Below, one piece after another: positions 53,401 to 62,657 of a DNA stretch of 64,000 nt (its first letter is position 1; each line of letters starts with the position of its first letter). Made by a program: the position numbers and the translations under genes. The notes under the pieces were generated by a model. That model saw nothing but the letters and a program-made list of their open reading frames with translations, did no database searches and was not told the DNA's origin. Source of the DNA: Hyphomicrobiales bacterium (GTDB lineage Bacteria > Pseudomonadota > Alphaproteobacteria > Rhizobiales > Phreatobacteraceae); contig JAFKKV010000032.1 in the NCBI GenBank assembly GCA_017304475.1, positions 59,249 to 123,248 of the forward strand, given 5' to 3'.

Positions 53401-55107
53401 ATGACCAAGGGACTGCGCAAGGGGTTGACGAGTTACGGCGATGCCGGGTTTTCGCTGTTCTTGCGCAAGGCCTTCATCAAGGCGGCCGGCTATTCCGATG
53501 ACGCGCTGGACCGGCCGATCGTCGGCATCACCAACACCCACAGCGACTACAATCCCTGCCACGGCAACGTGCCGCAGCTGATCGAGGCGGTGAAGCGCGG
53601 GGTCATGCTGGCCGGCGGCATGCCCATGGTGTTCCCGACCATTTCGATCGCCGAGAGCTTTGCCCACCCCACCTCCATGTTCCTGCGCAACCTGATGGCC
53701 ATGGACACCGAGGAAATGGTCCGCGCCCAGCCGATGGACGCGGTGGTGGTGATCGGCGGCTGCGACAAGACCTTGCCGGCCCAGATCATGGCGGCGGCGA
53801 GCGTCGACCTGCCGACCATCGTCGTGCCGGTCGGGCCAATGGTGGTCGGCCATCACAAGGGCGAAGTGCTCGGCGCCTGCACCGACTGCCGCAGGCTCTG
53901 GGGCCAGCACCGGGCCGGCGAGATCGACGAGGAGGAGATCGAGATCGTCAACGGCCGGCTCGCGCCGTCGGTCGGCACCTGCATGGTCATGGGCACGGCC
54001 TCGACCATGGCCTGCGTCACCGAGGCGCTCGGCCTGTCCTTGCCGATGAGCGCCTCGATCCCCGCGCCCCATGCCGAGCGCATCCGCTCGGCGGAAGCGA
54101 GCGGCCGGCGCGCCGCCGAGATGGCGGTGAGCGGCGGCCCGCGCCCGAGCGAGCTCCTGACGCCCGCGGCCTTCCGCAATGCCGCCGTCGTCATGCAGGC
54201 GATCGGCGGCTCGACCAATGGCGTCATCCACCTCTCGGCTATCGCCAACCGCACCGACCACAAGCTCGATCTCGACATTTTCGACACGCTCGGCCGCAAG
54301 GTGCCCGTGCTGGTCGACCTGAAGCCTTCGGGCGCCCATTACATGGAGCATTTCCACCATGCCGGCGGCGTGCCCAAGCTGTTGAAGCAGCTCGGCGACC
54401 TGATCGACCTCGACGCCATGACGGTCTCCGGCCGGACGCTGCGCGAGATCGCGGCGGCGGCCGAGGACGTGCCGGGCCAGGACGTCATCCGGCCGCGCGA
54501 CAACCCGATCAAGCCGGAAGGCGCCATGGCGGTGCTCGGCGGCAATCTTGCGCCGCGCGGCGCCATCATCAAACATGCCGCGGCAACCCCGCGCCTGCTG
54601 CAGCATACCGGCCGCGCCGTGGTGTTCGAATCCGTCGAGGACATGACCAACCGGGTCGACGACCCCGCTCTCGACGTGACAGCCGACGACGTGCTGGTGC
54701 TGCGCAATGCCGGGCCGAAGGGCGCGCCCGGCATGCCCGAAGCCGGCTATCTGCCGATCCCCAAAAAGCTCGGCCGCCAGGGCGTGAAAGACATGGTGCG
54801 CATTTCCGACGCCCGCATGAGCGGCACGGCCTTCGGCACCATCGTGCTGCACATGACGCCGGAATCGGCGGTCGGCGGGCCGCTCGCTTTGGTTCGCTCC
54901 GGCGACATGATCCGGCTGGATGTCGAGGGTCGCCGCATCGACCTATTGGTCGACGAGGCCGAGTTGGCCAGGCGGCAGGCCGCGCTGCCGGTGGCGCCGA
55001 AGCCGGCCTGGGCGAGGCGCGGTTACGCCAAGCTGTTCCACGAAACCGTGCTTCAGGCCGACGAGGGCTGCGACTTCGACTTCATGGTCGAACGCGGGGA
55101 GGGGTAG
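53401..55107 (+). CDS. IlvD/Edd family dehydratase (sugar-acid or dihydroxy-acid dehydratase)
   Basis: 568 residues. Iron-sulfur cysteines are C53 (NPCHGN), C121 (GGCDKTLP) and C194 (GTCMVMGTA), with the Mg-binding carbamylated lysine expected at K123. SDARMSG near the C-terminus carries the catalytic Ser. The TSYGDAGFSLFLRKAF start and the ACTDCRRLWG insert are like sugar-acid dehydratases rather than housekeeping IlvD. GGGAGACGGG precedes ATG 53401. Divergent from the sugar importer operon, it probably dehydrates the aldonate made by the Gfo dehydrogenase. Confidence 0.92.
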   Translation: MTKGLRKGLTSYGDAGFSLFLRKAFIKAAGYSDDALDRPIVGITNTHSDYNPCHGNVPQLIEAVKRGVMLAGGMPMVFPTISIAESFAHPTSMFLRNLMAMDTEEMVRAQPMDAVVVIGGCDKTLPAQIMAAASVDLPTIVVPVGPMVVGHHKGEVLGACTDCRRLWGQHRAGEIDEEEIEIVNGRLAPSVGTCMVMGTASTMACVTEALGLSLPMSASIPAPHAERIRSAEASGRRAAEMAVSGGPRPSELLTPAAFRNAAVVMQAIGGSTNGVIHLSAIANRTDHKLDLDIFDTLGRKVPVLVDLKPSGAHYMEHFHHAGGVPKLLKQLGDLIDLDAMTVSGRTLREIAAAAEDVPGQDVIRPRDNPIKPEGAMAVLGGNLAPRGAIIKHAAATPRLLQHTGRAVVFESVEDMTNRVDDPALDVTADDVLVLRNAGPKGAPGMPEAGYLPIPKKLGRQGVKDMVRISDARMSGTAFGTIVLHMTPESAVGGPLALVRSGDMIRLDVEGRRIDLLVDEAELARRQAALPVAPKPAWARRGYAKLFHETVLQADEGCDFDFMVERGEG

Positions 55108-55160
55108 GGCGTCCTTGGATTGACCCGGGCCGTCCTCGGAGCGAAAGGCCCAACGCGACC

Positions 55161-55326
55161 GACCCTCTCCCAAAGGGAGAGGGTGGCGCCGTCAGGCGCC
55201 GGGTGAGGGGTCGTCCATTTCCGGATGAGGCAGCATGCGCCGTGAGCGTCGGCAACAGTTCTGAGAGCCTACGCCCCTCACCCGGCAGCTGACGCTGCCA
55301 CCCTCTCCCCTTGGGAGAGGGTTTGT
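55161..55326. repeat. Structured intergenic repeat, family 1, copy D
   Basis: Same core orientation as A and C. Left hairpins CCCTCTCCC/GGGAGAGGG and GGCGCC-GTCA-GGCGCC; right hairpins GGCAGC-TGAC-GCTGCC and CCCTCTCCC/GGGAGAGGG. It lies 53 bp after the dehydratase stop, in the 377 bp gap before the hydantoinase operon, and could end the dehydratase transcript. The remaining ~150 bp of the gap hold the hyuA promoter region. Confidence 0.85.
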
Positions 55327-55457
55327 GCGCGCTCGGCCTCGCCGGCACCCTTTGCCGTTTCCCGCATACGTCTATTCAGGTCGCCGTCCTTCCGCCCACC
55401 CCGTCCCCTTCACCCCAAATTCCCGCTTGACGAAATCCGCGCTCGCTGCTGCTATTG

Positions 55458-55471
55458 ACTAACTGGTTAGT
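55458..55471. promoter_or_regulatory. TetR-type operator before the HyuA operon
   Basis: ACTAACtgGTTAGT: perfect 6 bp arms with a 2 bp centre, ending 13 bp before the ATG at 55485. Size and position match TetR-family operators. A TetR gene is the third gene of this operon, so autoregulation is the simplest reading. The site overlaps the leader, so binding would block elongation or initiation. Confidence 0.65.
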
Positions 55472-55484
55472 TTGCGAGGGGCCG

Positions 55485-57578
55485 ATGGCAGCCGATCACC
55501 GAAGTCAGCGCGTCCGGGTCGCCGTCGATATTGGCGGGACCTTTACCGATATCGCGCTGTCCACCGAGGATGGGCTGGTCCATGAGAGCAAGATCTCGTC
55601 GACACCAGACGATCCGAGCCGCGCGGTGGTCGAGGGCCTTGCCCAGCTCCTGGCCGAACTCTCGATCGCGCCTGCGGCGGTCGCCGAGATCCTCCACGGC
55701 ACCACGGTCGGCTCCAACACCATCCTGCAGCGCTCCGGCGCGAAGACCGGCCTGATCACCACCCGCGGCTTTCGCGACGTGCTCGAAATCGGCCGCATCC
55801 GCATGCCCGACATGTTCGATCTCACCTGGGACAAGCCGAAGCCGCTGGTGCCGCGCCGCCATCGCATGGAGGTGACCGAGCGGCTCGCCGGCGACGGTTC
55901 GGTGGTCGAGCCGCTCTCCGAGGCCGATGTGATCGCCGCCGGCCAGGCCCTGGTCGACGAGGGTATCGAGGCGGTCGGCATCGCCTTCATCAACAGCTAT
56001 CGCAATGCCGCGCACGAAAAGCAGGCGGAAGCCGTGCTGCAGCGGCACTTCCCGCAATTGCTCACCACCACCTCCTGCGCCGTCCTGCCGGAAATGAAGG
56101 AATATGAGCGTACCAGCACGACGGTGGTGAACGCCTATCTGCTGGCCGCCATGCGCGCCTATCTGCAGAAGCTGGAACGCGGCCTGCGCGATATCGGCAT
56201 ATCCGCGCCGATCCTGGTCATGACCTCCAATGGCGGCATGCTGGCAGCCGCGGCCACCTGCGAAAAGCCGGTGCTGGTGGTGGCCTCGGGTCCTGCGGGC
56301 GGCGTCATCGGGGCTGCCCGTCTCGGCCTTGCCCGCAACGAGCGCGACATCATCGTCTTCGACATGGGCGGCACCACCGCCAAGGCCGTGATCATCGAGG
56401 ACGGCCGGCCGACCATGACCTCGGAATATGAGTTTCGCGACGGCATGTCGGCCTCGAGCCGCTTCATCAAGGCCGGCGGCTACATGCTGAAAGTGCCGGC
56501 CATCGACATTGCCGAGGTCGGCGCCGGCGGCGGCTCCATGGCCGGCATCGACAAGGGGGGTCTGCTGGTGGTCGGCCCGCAATCGGCCGGTGCCGTGCCG
56601 GGCCCGGCCTGCTACGGCCTGGGCAATGAGCGCCCGACCGTCACCGACGCCAATGTGGTGCTCGGTTTCGTCAATGCCGAACAATTGGCCGGCGGCCGGC
56701 TCGCCATCGACCGGAGGCTCTCGGAAAAGGCGGTGGACGCCCATGTCGGCACGCCGCTCGGCCTCGACACGGCGGAGGCCGCCCACGGCATCCGCGCGGT
56801 CGCCAATGCCGCCATGGCGCGCGCCATTCGCGCGGTCACCGTCGAGCGCGGCCGTGATCCGCGCGACCTCACCTTGATGGCCTTCGGCGGCAATGGCGGC
56901 GTCCATGCGCCCGATCTCGCCCGCCAGCTCGGCATTCCCCGGGTGGTCGTGCCGCCCTTGTCGGGCATTTTCTGCGCGGTCGGCATGCTCGCCTCCGATA
57001 TCGAGCATACCGGACTTGCCACCGTCACCCGGCCGCTCGCGGCCATGACGCCGGCCGAGCTGAAGGGGTTGAAGGACGTGCTGCAGGCCGATGTCGGTGC
57101 AAGGCTCACCCAGGACGGCTACCCGACGGAGCGCAGCGAATTCCTCTGGGAGGCCGATCTGCGCCACGAGGGCCAGGCGACCGAGCTGACCGTGACCTTC
57201 GCCGGCGAGGACCTCGCCATGATTCGCGAGCGCTTCGTCGCCGAATATTTCAAGACCTATGGCTATCGCGATACGACGCCGATCGAGCTGATGAAGCTCC
57301 GGGTCATCGGCCGCGGCCTGCGCGAAAGCCGGCTGGACTTCGCCGACATGAAGATCGCCCATCGGCCGGGGGCCGCGAAGACCCGCACCCGCGAGGTCGC
57401 TTTCGCCCGTGGCGACCGGCCGGTCGCGGTCGACATCGTCACACGTGCGGCAATTGGCGCCGCGCCGCGCCAGGGGCCGGTGATCATCGAGGAATATGAC
57501 GCCACCATCGTCGTGCCGCCGGATGCCCGCGTGCATCGCGACGCCATCGGCTGCATCGTATTGGAATTCGGAGCCTGA
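55485..57578 (+). CDS. Hydantoinase/oxoprolinase family protein, HyuA-like subunit
   Basis: 697 residues. The ATP-grasp/actin-like N-terminus has VAVDIGGTFTDIAL (12-25), then LHGTTVGSNTILQRSGAKTGLITTRGFRDVLEIGR and VFDMGGTTAKAVII, all diagnostic. The subunit activates hydantoin or 5-oxoproline carbonyls with ATP; acetone-carboxylase and N-methylhydantoinase beta subunits are relatives. GCGAGGGG precedes the start; a longer frame has no ribosome site. HyuB starts 2 bp after its stop. Confidence 0.94.
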   Translation: MAADHRSQRVRVAVDIGGTFTDIALSTEDGLVHESKISSTPDDPSRAVVEGLAQLLAELSIAPAAVAEILHGTTVGSNTILQRSGAKTGLITTRGFRDVLEIGRIRMPDMFDLTWDKPKPLVPRRHRMEVTERLAGDGSVVEPLSEADVIAAGQALVDEGIEAVGIAFINSYRNAAHEKQAEAVLQRHFPQLLTTTSCAVLPEMKEYERTSTTVVNAYLLAAMRAYLQKLERGLRDIGISAPILVMTSNGGMLAAAATCEKPVLVVASGPAGGVIGAARLGLARNERDIIVFDMGGTTAKAVIIEDGRPTMTSEYEFRDGMSASSRFIKAGGYMLKVPAIDIAEVGAGGGSMAGIDKGGLLVVGPQSAGAVPGPACYGLGNERPTVTDANVVLGFVNAEQLAGGRLAIDRRLSEKAVDAHVGTPLGLDTAEAAHGIRAVANAAMARAIRAVTVERGRDPRDLTLMAFGGNGGVHAPDLARQLGIPRVVVPPLSGIFCAVGMLASDIEHTGLATVTRPLAAMTPAELKGLKDVLQADVGARLTQDGYPTERSEFLWEADLRHEGQATELTVTFAGEDLAMIRERFVAEYFKTYGYRDTTPIELMKLRVIGRGLRESRLDFADMKIAHRPGAAKTRTREVAFARGDRPVAVDIVTRAAIGAAPRQGPVIIEEYDATIVVPPDARVHRDAIGCIVLEFGA

Positions 57579-57580
57579 CG

Positions 57581-59314
57581 ATGAAAGTCGATCCCATCAC
57601 CTTCGCGGTCATCAAGAGCGGCCTCGATTCCATCGCCGACGAAATGGCCTATACCGTGGTGCGCATCGCGCGCTCCGAGATCGTCAAGGACGTCATGGAT
57701 TTCTCGGCGGCGATCTGCGCCGGCGACGGCCAGATGGTGGCCCAGGCCAAGACCATCGCCCAGCATCTCGGCGCCATCCCCGAAGCGATGCAGTCGGTGC
57801 TGTCGACCTTCGGCGACGACCTGCATGACGGCGACGTGGTGATCATGAACGATCCCTATCACGGCGGCATGCACCTGCCCGACATCTTCATGTTCGTGCC
57901 GATCTTCCATGGCGGCAAGCGCCGCGCCTTCGCGGTGGTGATCTGCCATCACACCGATGTCGGCGGCCGGGTGCCCGGCTCGAATGCCTCGGACTCGACC
58001 GAGATCTACCAGGAAGGCCTGCGCATCCCGCCCTTGAAGCTCTACGATCGCGGTGTGCTCAACACCACGCTCGAGACCATGATCAAGATCAATGTCCGCG
58101 TGCCGGACCGGGTCTGGGGCGATCTCTCCGCGCAATTCGCCGCCGCCCAGGTCGGCAAGCGTGGGCTCGACAAGCTGATGCAGCGCTACGGTGCCGACGA
58201 TGTCGACACCTATATGCAGGAACTGCTCGACTATGCGGAACGGCTGACCCGCCAGGAGATCAAGACCTGGCCGCGCGGCACCTATCGTTTCACCGACTAT
58301 ATCGACGACGACGGCTTCTCCGACAGGCCGATCCCGATCAATGTGGCGATCACCGTGCGCGACGACGGCACATTGTTCGTCGATTACACCGGCTCGTCGC
58401 CGCAGGTGAAGGGCGCGCTCAATTCGACGCTCAGCTTCACCCATTCGCTGACCTATCTCAGCGTGCGCTGCGTGCTGGCCCGCGACATCCCCAACAATGT
58501 CGGCATGTTCCGCTGCGTCGAGGTCAAGGCGCCCGAGGCCTCCGTCTTGAACCCGGTCATGCCGGGGCCCTGCGCGGCGCGCGCGCTGACCGGCTACCGG
58601 GTGTTCGACACCATGCTCGGGGCGCTCTCCAAGATCGTTCCGGACAAGGTGCCGGCGGCCGGCGAGGGCGGCAACAGCGTCATCTGCATCAGTGGGCTCC
58701 GGCCCAACCGCCAGCCTTTCATCATTGTCGACATGATCTGCGGCGCCTGGGGCGGTCGGCCCGACAAGGACGGGCTGGAGGCGGTGACCAATGCCTCGCA
58801 GAACCTCTCCAACATGCCGGTCGAGGTGATGGAAGCCGAGCACCCCGTGCGCATCGAGGATTATGGCTTCGTCACCGACAGCTGCGGCGCCGGGCACTGG
58901 CGCGGCGGGGTCGGCATCCGCCGCTCCTATCGGATCCTGGCGCCCGAGGCGCTGCTGCAGATGCGCACCGACCGGGTCAGGTTCCGGCCCTATGGCCTGG
59001 CCGGTGGTGAACCCGGCGGCCCCTCGCGCAATGCCATGGAGGTGGGCGGCGTCTGGCAGGACCTGCCGGGCAAGATCACCACGACGGTCAACCAGGGCAC
59101 GCTCATCGTCCACGAGCAGGCCGGCGCCGGCGGTTTCGGCGATCCCCTGACGCGTGATCCCGACCTGGTCCGCGAGGACCTGATCGACGGCAAGATCACG
59201 GCCGCCTTTGCCGCGCGCCATTATGCCGTGCTGTTCGCCGACGACCGGGCCGTCGACCTTGCCGGCACGGCACGCCTGCGCGACGAGCGCGCTTCTGCAA
59301 GGCCGGGGGCCTGA
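57581..59314 (+). CDS. Hydantoinase/oxoprolinase family protein, HyuB-like subunit
   Basis: 577 residues. KVDPITFAVIKSGLDSIADEMAYTVVRIARSEIVKDVMDFSAAICAGDGQMVAQA, then DGDVVIMNDPYHGGMHLPDIFMFVPIFHGGKRRAFAVVICHHTDVGG, and the AGAGGFGDPLTRDPDLVREDLIDGKIT C-terminus, are typical of HyuB. It forms the amidase/hydrolase with HyuA. ATP-driven opening of a lactam or hydantoin ring is expected; the substrate is undetermined. Confidence 0.94.
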   Translation: MKVDPITFAVIKSGLDSIADEMAYTVVRIARSEIVKDVMDFSAAICAGDGQMVAQAKTIAQHLGAIPEAMQSVLSTFGDDLHDGDVVIMNDPYHGGMHLPDIFMFVPIFHGGKRRAFAVVICHHTDVGGRVPGSNASDSTEIYQEGLRIPPLKLYDRGVLNTTLETMIKINVRVPDRVWGDLSAQFAAAQVGKRGLDKLMQRYGADDVDTYMQELLDYAERLTRQEIKTWPRGTYRFTDYIDDDGFSDRPIPINVAITVRDDGTLFVDYTGSSPQVKGALNSTLSFTHSLTYLSVRCVLARDIPNNVGMFRCVEVKAPEASVLNPVMPGPCAARALTGYRVFDTMLGALSKIVPDKVPAAGEGGNSVICISGLRPNRQPFIIVDMICGAWGGRPDKDGLEAVTNASQNLSNMPVEVMEAEHPVRIEDYGFVTDSCGAGHWRGGVGIRRSYRILAPEALLQMRTDRVRFRPYGLAGGEPGGPSRNAMEVGGVWQDLPGKITTTVNQGTLIVHEQAGAGGFGDPLTRDPDLVREDLIDGKITAAFAARHYAVLFADDRAVDLAGTARLRDERASARPGA

Positions 59315-59315
59315 C

Positions 59316-60053
59316 ATGGTCGATGCGGCGGTCCGGACCGGCGGCAAGGCCACTGGCAACAAGGCGGCGGGCGTCAAGGCGACCCGCAATCCCGAGGCGA
59401 GCCGCGCCCGGATCCTGGAAGCCGCGCGCATCGAATTCGTCACGCAAGGGCTGAACGGCGCCCGGGTCGACCGCATCGCCGAGCAGTCGGGCGTCAACAA
59501 GAACCTGATGTACCACTATTTCGGCTCCAAGGACGCGCTCTACCTCGAGGTCCTCGAACGGATCTATTCCGGCCTGCGCAAAAGCCAGAAGGACGATGAC
59601 GTCCGCGGCCTGCCGCCGCTCCAGGGCATGCGCCAGCTGGTCGGCAACACCTTCGACCATTTCGTCGCGACCCCCGATCTCATCCGGCTGATGAGCATCG
59701 AGAACATTCACTACGCCCAGCACCTGAAGAGCTCGACCACGATCAAGCCGCTCTATGGCGGCCTCCTGGACACGCTCAGGACGCTGCTCCGGCGTGGCCA
59801 GGCCGACGGCGTGTTCCGCTCCGAGGTCGACGAGGTCGATCTCTATCTGTCGATCTCCGGGCTCGCCTATTTCTTCCTGTCCAACCAGCACACCCTGTCC
59901 TGGCTTCTCGATCGCGATTTCGTCGCGGCGAAGCGCGTGGCGGGGCGCCGACGCCATGTCGTCGAGATGGTGCTGAGCTATTTGACGCACATCCCGCCGG
60001 ACGAAGCGGGGGGCGCCGAACCAGAGGTGATCACGTCGGAGGACGGACAATGA
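59316..60053 (+). CDS. TetR family transcriptional regulator
   Basis: 245 residues. Basic N-terminal tail (KATGNKAAGVKATRNPEASR), then the TetR HTH ARILEAARIEFVTQGLNGARVDRIAEQSGVNKNLMYHYFGSKDALYLEVLERI (31-84). The C-terminal half is of the RutR/TetR_C group type. It begins 1 bp after hyuB; earlier in-frame codons lie inside hyuB. Probably binds the palindrome at 55458-55471 to control its own operon. Confidence 0.93.
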   Translation: MVDAAVRTGGKATGNKAAGVKATRNPEASRARILEAARIEFVTQGLNGARVDRIAEQSGVNKNLMYHYFGSKDALYLEVLERIYSGLRKSQKDDDVRGLPPLQGMRQLVGNTFDHFVATPDLIRLMSIENIHYAQHLKSSTTIKPLYGGLLDTLRTLLRRGQADGVFRSEVDEVDLYLSISGLAYFFLSNQHTLSWLLDRDFVAAKRVAGRRRHVVEMVLSYLTHIPPDEAGGAEPEVITSEDGQ

Positions 60054-61048
60054 AGAGAGTGTTATCGGCGGTCGCGGCCCTGTCGGCCGTGGCCTTGACG
60101 GCTTTTGCGATGGCGCCGGCCCGGGCGCAGCCGGCGGCGCCGCCGGACAAGCTATCGGTCAGGCTCGATTTCTCGCCCTGGGGTGTCCAGGCGGCCATGC
60201 ACCTGGCCAAGAACCGCGGCTGGTTCCGCGAGGCCAATCTCGACGTCGATATTCAGGACGGCCGCGGCTCGGGCAATACCATCCAGCTGGTCAATGCCGG
60301 CCAGGCCGATGTCGGCCAGGTACAGGTCGGCCTCGTCGGTTCGGCGCGCGCCCAGGGCGCCAATATCCGGGCGATCGCGACCTTCCAGCGGCGGACCGAC
60401 CTCTGCATCCTGGTCGACCGGGACGCCCCGATCAACCGCGCCGCCGACCTGCGCGGCAAGACCGTGGTGGTCTTCGCCGCCAGCCCCTGGGCGCCGTTCA
60501 TCGATCTCTACCTGCGCGCCGGGGGTCTCACCCGCAACGACCTGAAGGTCGATTTCGTCGATCCGGCCGCGCTCTGGGGCACCTATACCGCCAAGCGCGC
60601 CGACGGCCTGATGTCGACGGTCGGTTCCGCTCTGCCGATCGCCGACCGCGCGCGGCCCTCCAAATGCCTGCTCGCGGCGGACGAGGGCATCGCCTTCCCG
60701 AGCTATGGCCTGGTCGCCCGCGACGACACCATCCGCGCAAAGGGCGCGGCGCTGCGCCGGCTGATCCAGGTGCAGCAGCGCGCCTGGGAGCATCTGCGAA
60801 CCAATCCCGATGACGGCGTCCGCGCCATGATCGCCGAGCGGCCGGATGCCCGGCTCGACCCGGACGTCCTGCGCGGCCAGATCAAGCTGACCATCGACTA
60901 TTTCGATACCCCGGCCTCGCAAGGCCGGCCGATCGGCTGGCAGGCCCGCGAGGACTGGGAGGCCGCGTTGAAATCGATGGAGGCGGCAGGCGTCGTGCGC
61001 GCCGGCTGGACCGTCTCCGACTATTTCACCAATCAGCTGGTCGAGTGA
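60050..61048 (+). CDS. ABC transporter substrate-binding protein (SsuA/TauA/NMT1-like)
   Basis: 332 residues. Sec signal MKRVLSAVAALSAVALTAFAMAPARA, then LSVRLDFSPWGVQAAMHLAKNRGWFREANLDVDIQDGRGSGNTIQLVNAGQADVGQVQVG, the NMT1/THI5-like pattern of receptors for sulfonates, pyrimidine precursors and related ring compounds. The WGVQAAMHLAK opening resembles the THI5-type. Overlaps TetR by 4 bp. Confidence 0.93.
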   Translation: MKRVLSAVAALSAVALTAFAMAPARAQPAAPPDKLSVRLDFSPWGVQAAMHLAKNRGWFREANLDVDIQDGRGSGNTIQLVNAGQADVGQVQVGLVGSARAQGANIRAIATFQRRTDLCILVDRDAPINRAADLRGKTVVVFAASPWAPFIDLYLRAGGLTRNDLKVDFVDPAALWGTYTAKRADGLMSTVGSALPIADRARPSKCLLAADEGIAFPSYGLVARDDTIRAKGAALRRLIQVQQRAWEHLRTNPDDGVRAMIAERPDARLDPDVLRGQIKLTIDYFDTPASQGRPIGWQAREDWEAALKSMEAAGVVRAGWTVSDYFTNQLVE

Positions 61049-61050
61049 CC

Positions 61051-61854
61051 ATGACCTTCCAGACGCCAGCACCGGCCGTGACGGCGGCCTATGTCGCCGT
61101 CCGCGGCGTCGGCAAGACCTATATGTCGCCGCGCGGACCGGTGCCGGCTCTGCTCGGCATCGATCTCGCCATCCGGCCCGGCGAGTTCGTCAGCGTGGTC
61201 GGGCCGTCGGGCTGCGGCAAGAGCACGCTCTTGAAATGCGTCGCCGGCCTGGAAGAGGTCTCGACCGGCGAGATCCGGGTCGGCGGGGCGCCGCTCGACG
61301 GCCCGCCGGAGAAGCTCGGCGTGGTGTTCCAGCGCGACGTCCTGCTCGACTGGCGCACCGTGCTCGACAATGTCCTGCTGTCGATCGAGTTCCTCGGCCT
61401 GCCGCGCCCACGCTATCGCGATCGGGCGCTGGCGCTGCTCAACCGCTTCGGGCTCGCGGGCTTCGAACATCGCTACCCCTGGGAGCTGTCGGGCGGCATG
61501 CGTCAGCGCGCCTCGATCTGCCGGGCCCTGCTGGCCGATCCCGAACTGCTGCTGATGGACGAGCCCTTCGGCGCGCTCGACGCCATGACCCGCGACGACC
61601 TGAATATCGAGCTGGCGCGGATCTGGCAGGACACGCGCAAGACCTTGCTGTTCATCACCCATTCGATCGCCGAAGCGGTGTTCCTGTCCGACCGGGTGGT
61701 GATGATGGGCAAGGCGCCGGGCAAGATCCTCGACATCATCGACATCGACCTGCCACGGCCGCGCTCGCTGGCGATCCGCGAGAGCGCCGGGTTCGCCGCC
61801 TATACCCAACGCATCCGTCACCATTTCGCCGAGCTGGGGATCGTCAAGGAATGA
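61051..61854 (+). CDS. ABC transporter ATPase (SsuB/TauB type)
   Basis: 267 residues. Walker A GPSGCGKS (51-58), LGVVFQRDVLLDWRTVLDNVLLSIEFLGLPRPRY, signature ELSGGMRQRASICRALL, Walker B LLLMDEPFGALDAMTRDDLN, and the D-loop and H-loop (LFITHSIAEAVFLSDRVVMMG). ATG 61051 was chosen; GTG 61045 is an alternative. It overlaps the permease gene by 4 bp. Confidence 0.95.
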   Translation: MTFQTPAPAVTAAYVAVRGVGKTYMSPRGPVPALLGIDLAIRPGEFVSVVGPSGCGKSTLLKCVAGLEEVSTGEIRVGGAPLDGPPEKLGVVFQRDVLLDWRTVLDNVLLSIEFLGLPRPRYRDRALALLNRFGLAGFEHRYPWELSGGMRQRASICRALLADPELLLMDEPFGALDAMTRDDLNIELARIWQDTRKTLLFITHSIAEAVFLSDRVVMMGKAPGKILDIIDIDLPRPRSLAIRESAGFAAYTQRIRHHFAELGIVKE

Positions 61855-62657
61855 TGCGCGCGCTGAAAAGCCTGTTCGCCGCCGACAACGAGGTGCGCGA
61901 CGTCGTCCTGGTCCTGGTTGCTTCCCTCGTGCTCTGGGAGATCGGGGTGGCGGTGTTCCACCCCTCGCCTTTGATCCTGCCGGCGCCCTCGGCGGTCTTC
62001 TCCGCCTTCATGGAAACGCCCGGCCTGTTCATGCGCCACCTCGGCTTCACGCTGGCCATGACCTGCGTCGGTTTCGTTCTTGCCGTGGCGCTGGGCATCG
62101 CGCTGTCCGTCGGCATCGTCTATTCGCCGTTCCTGGAGCGCACCGTCTACACGCTGCTGGTCGCGCTGAACTCGATCCCGAAAGTCGCGTTGGCGCCGCT
62201 TTTCGTCATCTGGCTCGGCACCGGCACCGAGCCGAAGATCGCCATTGCCCTGATGCTGGCGATCTTTCCCATCGTCATCGACATGGTGCTGGGCCTGCGT
62301 TCGGTCGATCCCGACATGCTGCATCTGGCCCGCGTCTCCAGGGCCTCGCCCTGGGCCGTGCTGTTCAAGATCCGCTTTCCCTGCGCGCTGCCGAGCCTGT
62401 TCGCCGGCATGAAGGTGGCGGTGTCCTTTGCGCTGGTCGGCGCCATCGTCGGCGAATTCGTTGCCGGCAGCCAGGGTCTCGGTTTCCAGATCCTGGTGGC
62501 GCAGGGCCAGTTCGACACGACAAGGGTTTTCGTCTCGCTGCTGCTGCTCGGTTTCGTCGGCACCATCCTGTTCTTCCTGGTCGATTTCGTCGAGCGGCTG
62601 CTGCTGCCCTGGCACGTGTCGCAGCGCGCCCGCCAGGGCCAGTCCCGGCACGTATGA
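61851..62657 (+). CDS. ABC transporter permease (SsuC/TauC type)
   Basis: 268 residues, six helices. VRDVVLVLVASLVLWEIGVAVFHPSPLILPAPSAVFSAFMETPGLFMRHLGFTLAMTCVGFVLAVALGIALSVGIVYS is the usual SsuC start; the EAA loop is DPDMLHLARVSRASPWAVLFKIRFPCALPSLFAGMK. AAGGA overlaps the upstream gene end. A longer frame extends left into the ATPase gene and is a shadow. Confidence 0.95.
   Translation: MMRALKSLFAADNEVRDVVLVLVASLVLWEIGVAVFHPSPLILPAPSAVFSAFMETPGLFMRHLGFTLAMTCVGFVLAVALGIALSVGIVYSPFLERTVYTLLVALNSIPKVALAPLFVIWLGTGTEPKIAIALMLAIFPIVIDMVLGLRSVDPDMLHLARVSRASPWAVLFKIRFPCALPSLFAGMKVAVSFALVGAIVGEFVAGSQGLGFQILVAQGQFDTTRVFVSLLLLGFVGTILFFLVDFVERLLLPWHVSQRARQGQSRHV

Noticed and set aside
4881..55326. 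CRISPR array
   Set aside because: The recurrent hairpin sequences are dispersed intergenic elements tens of kb apart, not short direct repeats with spacers; no cas genes are seen.
57263..59500. 745-codon minus-strand frame opposite hyuB
   Set aside because: Shadow of HyuB; spans parts of three genes and has no recognisable motif.
61236..61850. N-terminal extension of the SsuC-type permease
   Set aside because: Arg/Ala-rich shadow of the ATPase gene; the real start is in the ATGATG overlap at 61851.
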